This document shows positions 1 to 7,005 of a stretch of 16,560 nt of DNA, in pieces. Source of the DNA: an uncultured Verrucomicrobiae bacterium. Its GTDB lineage: Bacteria; Verrucomicrobiota; Verrucomicrobiia; Palsa-1439. Below the pieces are notes generated by a model. That model searched no databases. It saw nothing but the letters and a program-made list of their open reading frames with translations, and was not told the DNA's origin. The stretch is taken from contig CALBCO010000273.1 of the NCBI GenBank assembly GCA_937927265.1, positions 1 through 16,560 on the forward strand, in the 5' to 3' direction. How positions within the stretch are numbered: position 1 is the first letter of the stretch; every line of letters begins with the position of its first letter. A program made the position numbers and the translations under genes.

Positions 1-1
1 G

Positions 2-1174
2 GGCGATAACGAATTGTTCGCTCCCGCCGGCTTGCTGCTTTTCGACGGGGCCGCTTTTCAAAGCAAACACGTGGCCGACATCTTTGACGCGGCGCACGCG
101 AACGGTTCGCCGCCCGAATTCGCGCCCTGCGGCGGCGGGGCCGGACCGCGCCCCACCTATGCGTATGCCGACGCCGCGGTCAGCCTGCCGTATGCGATTT
201 GGCAAATCTACGGCGACCTCGCGTTGGCGCGCCGGTACTGGCCGAACATCCAGGCATATTTGCGCAGCCTCGATGCTGCCGCGGACGCCGAAGGGTTGGT
301 CGTGCACGGGGCCTATGGCGACTGGCTGACCACGGAACCGAAGACGCCGCACGCCATCCTCGGACCGGTCTTTCAGGCGCTCACGTTCCGGCAAGCGGCG
401 GAACTGGGCGAAGCCCTGGGCGATTCCGCAGCGGCGGACTTGTATCGTCGCCGCTTCAGCGAAGTCGGCGACCGCTGGCGCCGCCGGCATCTGCGGGCGG
501 ACGGCACCATTGAGTCCGACACGCAGACCATCTACGCCTGCGCATGGCACGCGGGCTTGATTCCCGACGGGATGAAGCCGCTTGTGGCCAAGGCGTTGCG
601 GGCAGCGTTTGCCCGGCATCACGATCACCTGCGCACTGGCATTTGCGGCACCGCCCGGTTGCTCGACGCGTTGATCGCGGCCGGCCTCGATGACGTGGCG
701 TGGAAAATTCTCACCGACGACACGTTCCCGTCCTACGGCTATTTCCTCAAGAACGGCGCGACGACGATGCCGGAATGGTGGGACCCGTGGCCCGACGGCA
801 ACGAGATCACCAAGTATTGGGACGGCTTGAACGTGGACCGGGCGCAAGGCGAGTTTGCGGGGTCGCTCAATCATCCCGTCTTCGGCGCGGTGCTCGAAGG
901 GATTGTCCGGTACGTCTGGGGTTTGCGCCAGTCGCCCGGCAGCGTCGGTTTCCGCGACGTGATCATCGCGCCGCGGTTCACCGACCGGCTGGCCGCGGCG
1001 CGCGGCCAGTTTCATTCGGTCCACGGAATGTACAAGCTCGCCTGGCAGCAACAGACTGGCGGCGTCCGATTCGAGATCGAGATTCCCAATGGTTGTCGGG
1101 GGACACTTTTGCCTGCCAAACCCGGTGCGGCCGCGGTGCCGCTGCCGAGCGGTCGGACCGAAATCACAGTCTGA
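2..1174 (+). CDS. Alpha-L-rhamnosidase (GH78), 3' part only
   Basis: This is the C-terminal ~390 residues of a glycoside hydrolase family 78 enzyme, which releases terminal alpha-L-rhamnose from glycans. The frame is open to the window edge, so the true start lies upstream; a TTG at 14 is only an internal Leu codon. The fragment opens at GDNELFAPAG, which matches the Gly-Asp at the end of the GH78 catalytic block (R-x-E-R-x-GW-x-GD family pattern), so the acid-side catalytic residues are cut off. What remains is the back half of the (alpha/alpha)6 barrel: GDWL, the HLRTGICGT block, the FPSYGYFLKNGATT block and SLNHPVFGA, then a beta-sandwich tail (FRDVIIAPRF, GRTEITV). The Glu of GATTMPEWWD (codon 773-775) lies where the family's second catalytic Glu sits, although the usual GATT-x-WE-x-W spacing is altered. 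Family call is firm; exact substrate unknown. Confidence 0.88.
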   Translation, partial: GDNELFAPAGLLLFDGAAFQSKHVADIFDAAHANGSPPEFAPCGGGAGPRPTYAYADAAVSLPYAIWQIYGDLALARRYWPNIQAYLRSLDAAADAEGLVVHGAYGDWLTTEPKTPHAILGPVFQALTFRQAAELGEALGDSAAADLYRRRFSEVGDRWRRRHLRADGTIESDTQTIYACAWHAGLIPDGMKPLVAKALRAAFARHHDHLRTGICGTARLLDALIAAGLDDVAWKILTDDTFPSYGYFLKNGATTMPEWWDPWPDGNEITKYWDGLNVDRAQGEFAGSLNHPVFGAVLEGIVRYVWGLRQSPGSVGFRDVIIAPRFTDRLAAARGQFHSVHGMYKLAWQQQTGGVRFEIEIPNGCRGTLLPAKPGAAAVPLPSGRTEITV

Positions 1175-1237
1175 CGCGCCCCCGAAAAGAAACAAGCGAC
1201 GAGATGACGAAACTCGCGCTCGCGCGGGTATCGGAAA

Positions 1238-1344
1238 GGAAAGCGGTGCTGGGCGCACCGCGCTCCAAGACGCCGTCGCGCGGTGCGAAAGCGTCAGCGA
1301 TGGGCGGAGCGATTTTGGAGTGCGCCGCGGCAGTGGCGCTTTGG
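1238..1344. repeat. Imperfect inverted repeat, dispersed palindromic element
   Basis: Two arms of about 36 bases face each other across ~34 bases. The left arm (1238-1274) ends in CGCTCCAAGACGCC; its reverse complement begins GGCGTCTTGGAGCGCGGTG. The right arm (1309-1344) begins GCGATTTTGGAGTGCGCCG and ends GGCGCTTTGG. Both share the pattern GCG-TTGGAG-YGCG-...-GCTTT. The left arm, read in reverse, is nearly identical to a third copy at 5455-5490. This looks like a non-autonomous dispersed element or a REP-like palindrome rather than coding DNA. Confidence 0.65.
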
Positions 1345-1444
1345 AATGCCAGCAACAGGACCAATGAACGTAGCGGGGAAGTACTTGTCCATGCTGGTTG
1401 TGACTTCCTTGCCAGAATCTGCTCGCTTGCCGAATGGACTTTGT

Positions 1445-1450
1445 TAGTAT
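1445..1450 (+). promoter_or_regulatory. Possible -10 element (TAGTAT) upstream of the oxidoreductase gene
   Basis: TAGTAT sits 33 bases before the start codon at 1484, in the least GC-rich part of the gap. No good -35 hexamer lies at 16-18 bases upstream (CTCGCT is there), so support is weak. Confidence 0.3.
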
Positions 1451-1474
1451 CCGCCACCGTTTGCACCAACCAAC

Positions 1475-1479
1475 GGAGG
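1475..1479 (+). promoter_or_regulatory. Shine-Dalgarno GGAGG
   Basis: A consensus GGAGG lies four bases before ATG 1484 and fixes the start of the oxidoreductase gene. Confidence 0.8.
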
Positions 1480-1483
1480 TACG

Positions 1484-2527
1484 ATGAACAAATTGCGGAT
1501 TGGCGTTGTGGGCCTCGGCATGGGCCGGCACCATGTCCGGGGGTTCAAAGAACATCCCGCCGCCGAAGTGGTGGCGGTGGCCGACACCGATGCCCACCGG
1601 CTGCACGAAATGGCCAACGAACTCGGCGTGCCCGGCCGCTACACCAACGCTGCGGACATGATTCACCGCGAACGGCTGGATGTGGTCAGTATTGCCACGC
1701 CGAACAAGTTTCACGCGCCGTTGACCCTTGCCGCGCTGGAGGCCGGTTGCCACGTGCTCTGCGAAAAACCCATGGCAATGAATGCTACGGAAGCCCGGCA
1801 GATGCTGGCGGCCGCTGCGCGAGCCGGCAGACGGTTGATGATCAACTTCTCCTACCGATTCACCGAGCAATCCTGGGCGCTGAAAAAAGAAGTCGAGAGC
1901 GGCGTGCTCGGCGAGGTGTATTTCGCGCGCACCATCTGGCATCGGCGGCGCGGGTTGCCGGGGTTTGGCGGATGGTTCGGGCAGAAGGAATTATCCGGTG
2001 GCGGACCGTTGATTGATCTTGGCGTGCATCGGCTCGATCTGGCGTTGTGGTTGATGGGCTACCCGCGTCCTGTTTGGGTGCTGGGCAGCACATACAATCC
2101 CATCGCGACGTGGTTGGCAAAGGAACAGGGGAAAAAGTTTGATGTGGAAGACTTCGCAATTGGTCTGGTGAAATTCGCCAATGGCGCGACGCTGGAAATC
2201 GAAGCCTCGTGGGCCGCTAACATTGCGGAGCGCGAGTTGATGGAGACCCGGCTCTTCGGCACCGCCGGCGGTCTGGTCCAGCGCAATCGCAATGAGGGGT
2301 ACGAGTTCGAAGCGGCGATCTACGTGGAGCGCAATGGCGCGCAGTACGACTTGCACCTGCATCCGCCGGTGCCCAAGCCGAAAAATTCCATGTACCATTT
2401 CGTCGTGGCTCTTGTGACCAACACGTCGCACACGGCGACGGGTGAGGAGGGGTTGATCGTGATGGAATTGCTGGACGCACTCTACGAAAGCGCCGCGACC
2501 GGCCAGCCGGTCGCAATCAAGGGATAA
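1484..2527 (+). CDS. Gfo/Idh/MocA family NAD(P)-dependent sugar oxidoreductase
   Basis: A 347-residue protein of typical family length. The N-terminal Rossmann fold begins LRIGVVGLGMGRHH, with the GxGxxG-type loop at residues 10-15, and the acidic end of strand 2 is AVADTD (31-36). The family hallmark EKP is at 94-96 (VLCEKPMAMN), and the substrate-side block GGGPLIDLGVHRLD (172-185) carries the conserved Asp and His of the DxGxH motif. The C-terminal alpha/beta domain (about 125-340) supplies the sugar pocket. Family members oxidise or reduce sugars, inositols or their derivatives; substrate cannot be read from sequence. There is no signal peptide, so it should be cytosolic. It lies 6 bases before the sulfatase gene and follows a rhamnosidase, which suggests a role in processing a monosaccharide released from the same glycan. 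A strong GGAGG supports the start. Confidence 0.9.
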   Translation: MNKLRIGVVGLGMGRHHVRGFKEHPAAEVVAVADTDAHRLHEMANELGVPGRYTNAADMIHRERLDVVSIATPNKFHAPLTLAALEAGCHVLCEKPMAMNATEARQMLAAAARAGRRLMINFSYRFTEQSWALKKEVESGVLGEVYFARTIWHRRRGLPGFGGWFGQKELSGGGPLIDLGVHRLDLALWLMGYPRPVWVLGSTYNPIATWLAKEQGKKFDVEDFAIGLVKFANGATLEIEASWAANIAERELMETRLFGTAGGLVQRNRNEGYEFEAAIYVERNGAQYDLHLHPPVPKPKNSMYHFVVALVTNTSHTATGEEGLIVMELLDALYESAATGQPVAIKG

Positions 2528-2533
2528 ACGCCC

Positions 2534-4072
2534 GTGAGCGCCGCGTGTCCCAATTTGCTGTTCATCATGACTGACCAGCAGCGATTCGACGCGCTCGGCG
2601 CGAACGGCTACCGGATCATCCACACGCCGAACCTCGATGCGTTGGCCCGGCGCAGCGTGAACGTACAGGGCTTTTATACGCAATCGCCGGTCTGCGTGCC
2701 GAGCCGTTGCAACCTGTTCACGGGCCGGTATCCGCACGCGCATCGTGTCCGCGAAAACCACAGCTTGCTGGAAGCCGGCCGTGAGATTCATTTGTTTCGG
2801 GTGTTGAAAAAGGCAGGCTACCGGCTCGGCTACTGCGGCAAGAACCATCTGCTGGAACAGGAGGAGTTCGCCAACTTCGACTTTGTCAACATTGACCCGC
2901 ATGACGCCCCGTCGTTGACGGACTGGTATCAGCAATACCGCAACGGTCTGCGGGCGCAGGGGCAACCCGAAATCTGGCGGGCCGGCACCTTCCACGATTT
3001 TCCGGATGAGGCGACCCGCACGTGGCGCACGGCCCAGCCGGCCCTGGAGTTTCTGCAACAACAGACGGCCGATCAGCCGTTCTGTTTGTGCGTGTCGTTC
3101 TCCGATCCGCACGTGCCGCATCTTGCGCCGCGGCGGTTTGAGCCGTTGTATCCGCTGGACCGGCTGGAGCTTTATCCGCGGCGGGAAGGGGAGTTGGCGG
3201 AGAAAGCGCGGCGATTCCACATCAAATGGCGCGCTCAGAAATCTGACACCGCCGACGAGGCGGGGCGCCGGCATTATCTGGCGGTTTATTACGCGATGAT
3301 CAGTTACGTGGACGAGATGATCGGGCGCATCCTGGCTGGGCTGGCGGAGCGGGGGTTGGCGGAGAACACGTTGGTCGTGTTCACCAGCGATCATGGCGAT
3401 TTTTGTTTCGAGCACAATTTGGTCAAGAAAGATTTGGTGTTGTTGGAAAGCCTGCTCCACGTGCCGTGTCTGTTCAGTCTGCCGGGCAAACTGCAACCGC
3501 GTGTCGTCTCCGACTCGTTGATGGAACAAGTGGACGTGATGCCGACCCTTCTTGACCTGCTGGGTGTGGCGGTGCCGTTTGGCGTGCAGGGCCGGTCGCT
3601 GCTGCCGTACCTGCGCGGAGAAAAACCGGGCCATCGCGATGCCGTCTATGGCGAGGTGTGTCCGCCGTGGCTCTACAACCGGTTTGCCAGTTACGAGGCG
3701 TTTGAGGCGCACCACGGCGGTTGGGAAAAAACGCCGATGAATGTACCGGGCGATTACACCAAGTGCATTCGCACCCGCGATTACCGCTACATCTGGTATG
3801 GCACCGGCGAGGAGGAGCTTTACGACCTCCGCCGCGATCCACATGAGCAATACAACGTGGCCGGACAGCACGAGTACGCCACCATCAAGACCGAGTTGAA
3901 ATTGCGGCTTTTGGAGTGGCACGCCCTGACCGAAGATCCGCTCGACCCGTTATCCATCCGGCAACTGCAAACCGAATACGCCGGCTGGCAAACCGGCCAG
4001 ATTTCTCCCGGCCCGCTCTACGGCCCCGGTTGGTTGGACGAGCGGTTTACGCCGAACCCCCGCGAGCTTTGA
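2534..4072 (+). CDS. S1-type (formylglycine) sulfatase
   Basis: A 512-residue alkaline-phosphatase-fold sulfatase, which hydrolyses sulfate esters. The metal-binding N-terminus is PNLLFIMTDQQ (Asp14, Gln15). The activation motif is CVPSR at 54-58, where Cys54 would be converted to formylglycine by a maturation enzyme not seen here, followed by NLFTGRYPHAHR. GYCGKNH (99-105), DPHVPH (191-196), FTSDHGD (283-289, the Asp-His metal pair) and the Lys-Lys-Asp at 298-300 complete the active site. The C-terminus has the usual YDLRRDPHEQYNVA block. The start is GTG, 6 bases after the oxidoreductase stop, with AAGGGA upstream. The fold begins at residue 6, leaving no room for a signal peptide, so the product appears cytosolic unless the start is wrong. 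Substrate is unknown; neighbours suggest a sulfated, rhamnose-bearing glycan. Its last 26 bases overlap the convergent transporter pseudogene. Confidence 0.93.
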   Translation: MSAACPNLLFIMTDQQRFDALGANGYRIIHTPNLDALARRSVNVQGFYTQSPVCVPSRCNLFTGRYPHAHRVRENHSLLEAGREIHLFRVLKKAGYRLGYCGKNHLLEQEEFANFDFVNIDPHDAPSLTDWYQQYRNGLRAQGQPEIWRAGTFHDFPDEATRTWRTAQPALEFLQQQTADQPFCLCVSFSDPHVPHLAPRRFEPLYPLDRLELYPRREGELAEKARRFHIKWRAQKSDTADEAGRRHYLAVYYAMISYVDEMIGRILAGLAERGLAENTLVVFTSDHGDFCFEHNLVKKDLVLLESLLHVPCLFSLPGKLQPRVVSDSLMEQVDVMPTLLDLLGVAVPFGVQGRSLLPYLRGEKPGHRDAVYGEVCPPWLYNRFASYEAFEAHHGGWEKTPMNVPGDYTKCIRTRDYRYIWYGTGEEELYDLRRDPHEQYNVAGQHEYATIKTELKLRLLEWHALTEDPLDPLSIRQLQTEYAGWQTGQISPGPLYGPGWLDERFTPNPREL

Positions 4073-5198
4073 CCGCCTGGCGGCGCCAGGCCACCACGAG
4101 CATCTGCGCCAAAACGAGCAGCGCCAGCAGCCCGGCGCAAAGCCAATACGGAGCGCGCAGATGGCCGACTTGGCCGGCGCCACCGGCCAAGAGCGGTCCG
4201 AGGAACAACCCGCTCCCGACCATCGCTTCGTGAAACCCGCTGCCTTTGCCTTTCTCCGTCATCTCCTCCAACGTGAACAGGATGCTGGCTTGCACCGAGT
4301 AGCCGGACACCATTCCCGTCACCAGGAACGCCCACGCAAAGAGCCAGGTCGGTCACTGATGGCAAACAGCGTAATCGCCCCTGCCGCCACGGCCTGCGCC
4401 ACCCACAAGGGCCACAACTGTTGCCTCCAAAATGCCGTGTAATGTAGTCCAATGAACGCCAGCACGGCACCGGCCCGCGCCAACGCCAGCAACGAACCAT
4501 GCACATCGGCCGTGATACCCAGCGTGGTGGCCAGTTGCGGAAATAACGCCGCCGTGCCTGACAATGCCGCGACCACGGCGAAGTTCCCAGCCACGCCGTC
4601 TGCCGGAACCCCCGACCACGCAGGATGGCTGGCACTTCTTCGCGCGGATCGCGTGGCCCTCGTTCCACCGGCCCGGCCCGCCGCAGCATCCCCCAGACAA
4701 CCCCGCAAGCGGTCGCCACCGCGCCGAACGCCCACAGCGGTCGGTGGGTGAACAACCAGCCGGTCAACGCAAATCCGGTCATCAACCCGCAATTCCACGA
4801 GATGCTGAACCACGTCAACCGGCCCGCCAACGCCGCGCCACGCTGGCCTTCGCCCAGCCACGCAATCAACGCCGGCCAAAACGCCGCCAATCCCAGACCG
4901 AGGCCTGCACTCAAACCCAGCAAAGTCGGCACGTGAGTCACAAACGCACTCGCCCAACCAATCACCCCCGTTGCCAGCACCCCCGCGCGAGCCACCACGC
5001 GCCGGCCCAAGCGGTCCGACAATCGCCCAGTCATCAGCACCCCAACGGTGTATGCCATGAAGACAACTGAACCGAGCAAGCCGAGCTCCGTGGGCGACGC
5101 ACCGAGTTCCGCCGCGCGGCGACTGATGGCAAACGTCCACCCCCCGCCGCCAAATCCATCAGAAACGCCGCCAGATAAAGAATGATCAACGGATTCAT
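4047..5198 (-). pseudogene. Major facilitator superfamily transporter, broken by three frameshifts
   Basis: Read on the minus strand from ATG 5198, four pieces in different frames join into one ~384-residue MFS protein, the normal family size. Piece 1 is MNPLIILYLAAFLMDLA. Piece 2 runs WTFAISRRAAELG to about PAILRGRG and contains GRLSDRLGRR (MFS motif A). Piece 3 is NFAVVAALSGTAALFPQLA to LFAISD. Piece 4 is WAFLVTGMVSGYSVQ to the TAA at 4047-4049. Likely break points are the C6 run at 5140-5145, the CCC at 4586-4588, and somewhere in about 4335-4352. Each is repaired by one extra base, and the pieces have no other stops. The frames outside these three points look conserved, so the damage is recent or is a sequencing artefact. 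The original was probably a small-solute or sugar exporter or importer; substrate unknown. It converges on and overlaps the sulfatase gene by 26 bases. No clear ribosome binding site precedes ATG 5198. Confidence 0.8.
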
Positions 5199-5454
5199 GT
5201 CTGCGCCGCAAGCCGGTATCCGCAATGACCAGCGGAATCAATCCCGGAATGTTCACTGAGCCTCCGGTCGGGTGCATGATTCTCACAGGGCGGCCGCGCC
5301 TCGTGGGCCCCAAAATACGACTGGATCAGAAGCTTGTTCTCGCCGACATCTCGCCTCCGGTTTTTTCGTGGATTTCTTCTCCGACCATCCATGACCGGCG
5401 CGACGCACTTCGCAAACGTGCAGCGCGCACCAGGACTTTGCCCCGCGGCACGTC

Positions 5455-5490
5455 AGCGTCTTGGAGTGCGGTGCGGCAGCACCGCTTTCC
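5455..5490 (+). repeat. Second locus of the palindromic repeat arm
   Basis: AGCGTCTTGGAGTGCGGTGC followed by GGCAGCACCGCTTTCC is almost the same as the reverse complement of the arm at 1238-1274, differing at only a few positions. It is a single arm here, without an obvious partner. In one frame it reads VLECGAAAPLS, similar to the ILECAAAVALW read from the copy at 1309-1344. Confidence 0.65.
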
Positions 5491-5616
5491 CGGCCGGCAA
5501 CCGTGGGTGGCTGGGGACTCCTGGCGATTGACCAAGCCAACGCCGAGAGCAATGTCCGTGTCACCATTCAACATGGGCCACGTGAAACATTCCGTACAAC
5601 GTTCATGATTCGGGCG

Positions 5617-5640
5617 TCGGATTTCCTCCGATGACCGGAG
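5617..5640 (+). other. Two mutually exclusive small hairpins
   Basis: TCGGA (5617-5621) can pair with TCCGA (5627-5631), and CTCCG (5626-5630) can pair with CGGAG (5636-5640). The shared bases mean only one stem can form at a time. The second stem is followed by CTTCATTTTT. It could be a weak terminator or part of a regulatory site in front of the rdgB promoter; five-base stems are short enough to be chance. Confidence 0.3.
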
Positions 5641-5663
5641 CTTCATTTTTGGTGGGGGCTGCG

Positions 5664-5669
5664 TATAAT
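5664..5669 (+). promoter_or_regulatory. Promoter -10 TATAAT with likely leaderless start at rdgB
   Basis: A perfect TATAAT lies only 8 bases before the rdgB ATG at 5678. Transcription normally starts about 6-8 bases after the -10 element, so the mRNA would begin at or within a base or two of the start codon. No Shine-Dalgarno is present before this ATG (GCGCGCCC), in agreement with leaderless translation. The -35 region is poor (TTCATT at 5642-5647, 16-base spacer). Confidence 0.6.
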
Positions 5670-5677
5670 GCGCGCCC

Positions 5678-6283
5678 ATGCAATTACTCGTCGCCACCCG
5701 TAACCGGGATAAACTGCGCGAACTCCGCGCGCTGCTTCAGGAGTTGAACCTCGACTTGCTCTCCGCCCACGACCTGCGCGAGTTGCCGGAGATCGTCGAG
5801 GATGCCGACACGATTCGCGACAACGCCATCAAGAAAGCTGTTCACACCGCGCAGGCGGCACGGATGCTGACATTGGCCGACGATACCGGCCTCGAGGTGG
5901 ACGCATTGCAAGGCGCGCCCGGTGTGCGGTCGGCCCGCTTTGCCGGCGAGCAGGCGACCTATTACGAGAACAACAAGAAGTTGCTCGGTTTGCTGGCGGG
6001 GGTGCCGCTGGAGAAGCGGACGGCCCGATTCCGTTGTGTGGTGGCCGTGGCGGATGCGAACGGTTTGGTGGATTGTGTGGAAGGGATCTGTAATGGCACG
6101 ATTGTGGAGGCCGAACGCGGCGGCGGCGGGTTCGGCTACGATCCGCTGTTCATCCCCGATGGCCAGGTCAAGACCTTTGCCGAGCTTTCGCCCGACATCA
6201 AGAACCGCATCAGTCACCGAGCCAAAGCGATGCAAAAAGCATGGGCTGTCCTGAGTCGTTATCTGCGGGAGAAAAGCCGGTGA
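5678..6283 (+). CDS. rdgB: Non-canonical purine NTP pyrophosphatase (RdgB/HAM1 family)
   Basis: A 201-residue cytosolic housecleaning enzyme that hydrolyses dITP, ITP and XTP to monophosphates and pyrophosphate, keeping deaminated purines out of nucleic acids. Diagnostic features are the N-terminal ATRNRDKLREL (6-16, the S/T-x-N-x-x-K nucleotide-binding motif), LADDTGLEVDAL (66-77) with the metal and catalytic Asp pair 68-69, GVRSARFAGE (82-91), GFGYDPLF (151-158), and SHRAKAM (179-185). Length is typical. The start ATG has no Shine-Dalgarno but sits just downstream of TATAAT. It is the first gene of the long downstream operon, and its stop overlaps the GTG of the next gene by four bases. The function is unrelated to sugar metabolism, so it may simply host the operon promoter. 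Confidence 0.95.
   Translation: MQLLVATRNRDKLRELRALLQELNLDLLSAHDLRELPEIVEDADTIRDNAIKKAVHTAQAARMLTLADDTGLEVDALQGAPGVRSARFAGEQATYYENNKKLLGLLAGVPLEKRTARFRCVVAVADANGLVDCVEGICNGTIVEAERGGGGFGYDPLFIPDGQVKTFAELSPDIKNRISHRAKAMQKAWAVLSRYLREKSR
6267..6272 (+). promoter_or_regulatory. Shine-Dalgarno GGGAGA, decides the GTG start
   Basis: GGGAGA inside the end of rdgB lies 7 bases before GTG 6280. This, and the fact that the family N-terminus is the MKAFILAAG that begins at the GTG, favours 6280 over the upstream in-frame ATG at 6241. Confidence 0.7.
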
Positions 6284-7005
6284 AAGCATTCATTTTGGCG
6301 GCTGGACTGGGCACGCGGTTGCGGGCGTTGGGGTTGGACGTGCCGAAGGTGATGGTGCCCATCGGCGGAAAGCCCTTGTTGCAGCATCATGTCGAGATGC
6401 TGACCACGCAGGGGATCCGGGAGTTGATTGTCAACTTGCATTACCGGCCGGAAAAGATCACCGACTACTTCGGCGACGGCAGCCAGTTTGGCGTGCGTAT
6501 CACGTACTCGCATGAACCGGAATTGCTCGGCACGGCGGGGGCGGTGAAAAAGATGGAAGCGGCTTTGCGCGACGGGCCGTTTTTGTTGTTCTACGGCGAC
6601 AACTTGCTCCGGTTGCGCATTGCGCCATTGGTGGAGTTTCACCGCGCGCACCGGGCGGTGGCGACGCTGGCGTTGTTCGAGTCCGCCGAGCCGTGGACGG
6701 GCGGGGTGGTGGAGACGGATGCCGCCGGGCGGGTATTGCGCTTTGAGGAGAAACCCGAGCGGAAAACCATTTCGACAAACCTCATCAACGCTGGTATCTA
6801 TGTGCTTGAACCGGCAGTGCTGGACGCGATCCCCGCGGGCCAGTTCTGGGATTTTGGGAAGCAAGTCTTCCCGCAATTGGTGGCCGATGGTCAGCCGGTG
6901 TATGCGATGCAACCGCGCGCGTACATCCGCGACATTGGGACGCCGGAGCGGTTGGCGGCGGCGCAACAGGATTGGGAATTGGGCAAACTGGACGGGTACA
7001 CATGA
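6280..7005 (+). CDS. hddC: Sugar-1-phosphate nucleotidyltransferase, HddC-like
   Basis: A 241-residue nucleotidyltransferase of the NTP_transferase fold. The nucleotide-binding signature is FILAAGLGTRLRAL (4-17) with the following PKVMVPIGGKPLL (Lys23 and neighbours). GTAGAVKKME (84-93) and FYGDNLL (104-110, the metal-binding Asp region) follow, then FEEKP. The short length, without a left-handed beta-helix domain, matches HddC, RmlA-like and ManC-core enzymes. The call to D-glycero-alpha-D-manno-heptose-1-phosphate guanylyltransferase depends on the adjacent HddA-like kinase and GmhA-like isomerase genes. GDP versus another nucleotide, and heptose versus another sugar, cannot be decided from sequence. 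GTG start overlapping the rdgB stop (GTGA, 6280-6283); stop overlaps the next start (ATGA, 7002-7005). Cytosolic. Confidence 0.82.
   Translation: MKAFILAAGLGTRLRALGLDVPKVMVPIGGKPLLQHHVEMLTTQGIRELIVNLHYRPEKITDYFGDGSQFGVRITYSHEPELLGTAGAVKKMEAALRDGPFLLFYGDNLLRLRIAPLVEFHRAHRAVATLALFESAEPWTGGVVETDAAGRVLRFEEKPERKTISTNLINAGIYVLEPAVLDAIPAGQFWDFGKQVFPQLVADGQPVYAMQPRAYIRDIGTPERLAAAQQDWELGKLDGYT

Larger units (their letters stand above)
1175..1483. other. Intergenic gap with inverted repeat and 5' region of the oxidoreductase gene
   Basis: No convincing gene is present. The centre (1238-1344) is an imperfect inverted repeat described separately. Short open frames crossing it on both strands are produced by the repeat, for example a peptide containing ILECAAAVALWNA. 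The last ~130 bases are less GC-rich and lead into a weak -10-like TAGTAT and a good ribosome binding site for the next gene. No terminator with a T-run was found after the rhamnosidase stop. Confidence 0.6.
5199..5677. other. Intergenic region between divergent transcripts
   Basis: About 480 bases without a credible gene. Open frames here on either strand resemble no protein family I know and run through a repeat copy at 5455-5490. The right end carries two overlapping hairpins (5617-5640) and a TATAAT promoter (5664-5669) for the downstream operon. The left ~80 bases would be the leader of the minus-strand transporter pseudogene; no promoter was recognised there. Confidence 0.6.

Noticed and set aside
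1164..1469. 101-codon minus-strand frame in the gap after the rhamnosidase
   Set aside because: It spans the inverted repeat and has no start signal or family resemblance.
700..2016. 438-codon plus-strand open frame bridging the rhamnosidase, the gap and the oxidoreductase gene
   Set aside because: It runs out of frame through two real genes, has no family features, and its gap part is the palindromic repeat.
1991..3922. 643-codon open frame on the minus strand opposite the oxidoreductase and sulfatase genes
   Set aside because: It is the antisense of two clearly recognisable enzymes; the translation is low-complexity, rich in His, Arg and Gln, and shows no domain.
4073..4120. Bidirectional terminator between the sulfatase and the transporter pseudogene
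   Set aside because: The two coding regions overlap by 26 bases and no stem followed by a T-run was found.
4018..5313. 431-codon minus-strand frame taken as one intact gene
   Set aside because: Only its middle (about 5140-4590) reads as a transporter; the two ends are out-of-frame sequence, and the rest of the MFS protein lies in other frames.
5225..5697. Small open frames on both strands in the gap before rdgB
   Set aside because: No ribosome binding sites or recognisable domains; they cross a repeat copy and a promoter.
6241..6279. Upstream ATG as start of the nucleotidyltransferase
   Set aside because: It would add 13 residues overlapping rdgB; GTG 6280 has a well-spaced GGGAGA and begins exactly at the conserved N-terminus.
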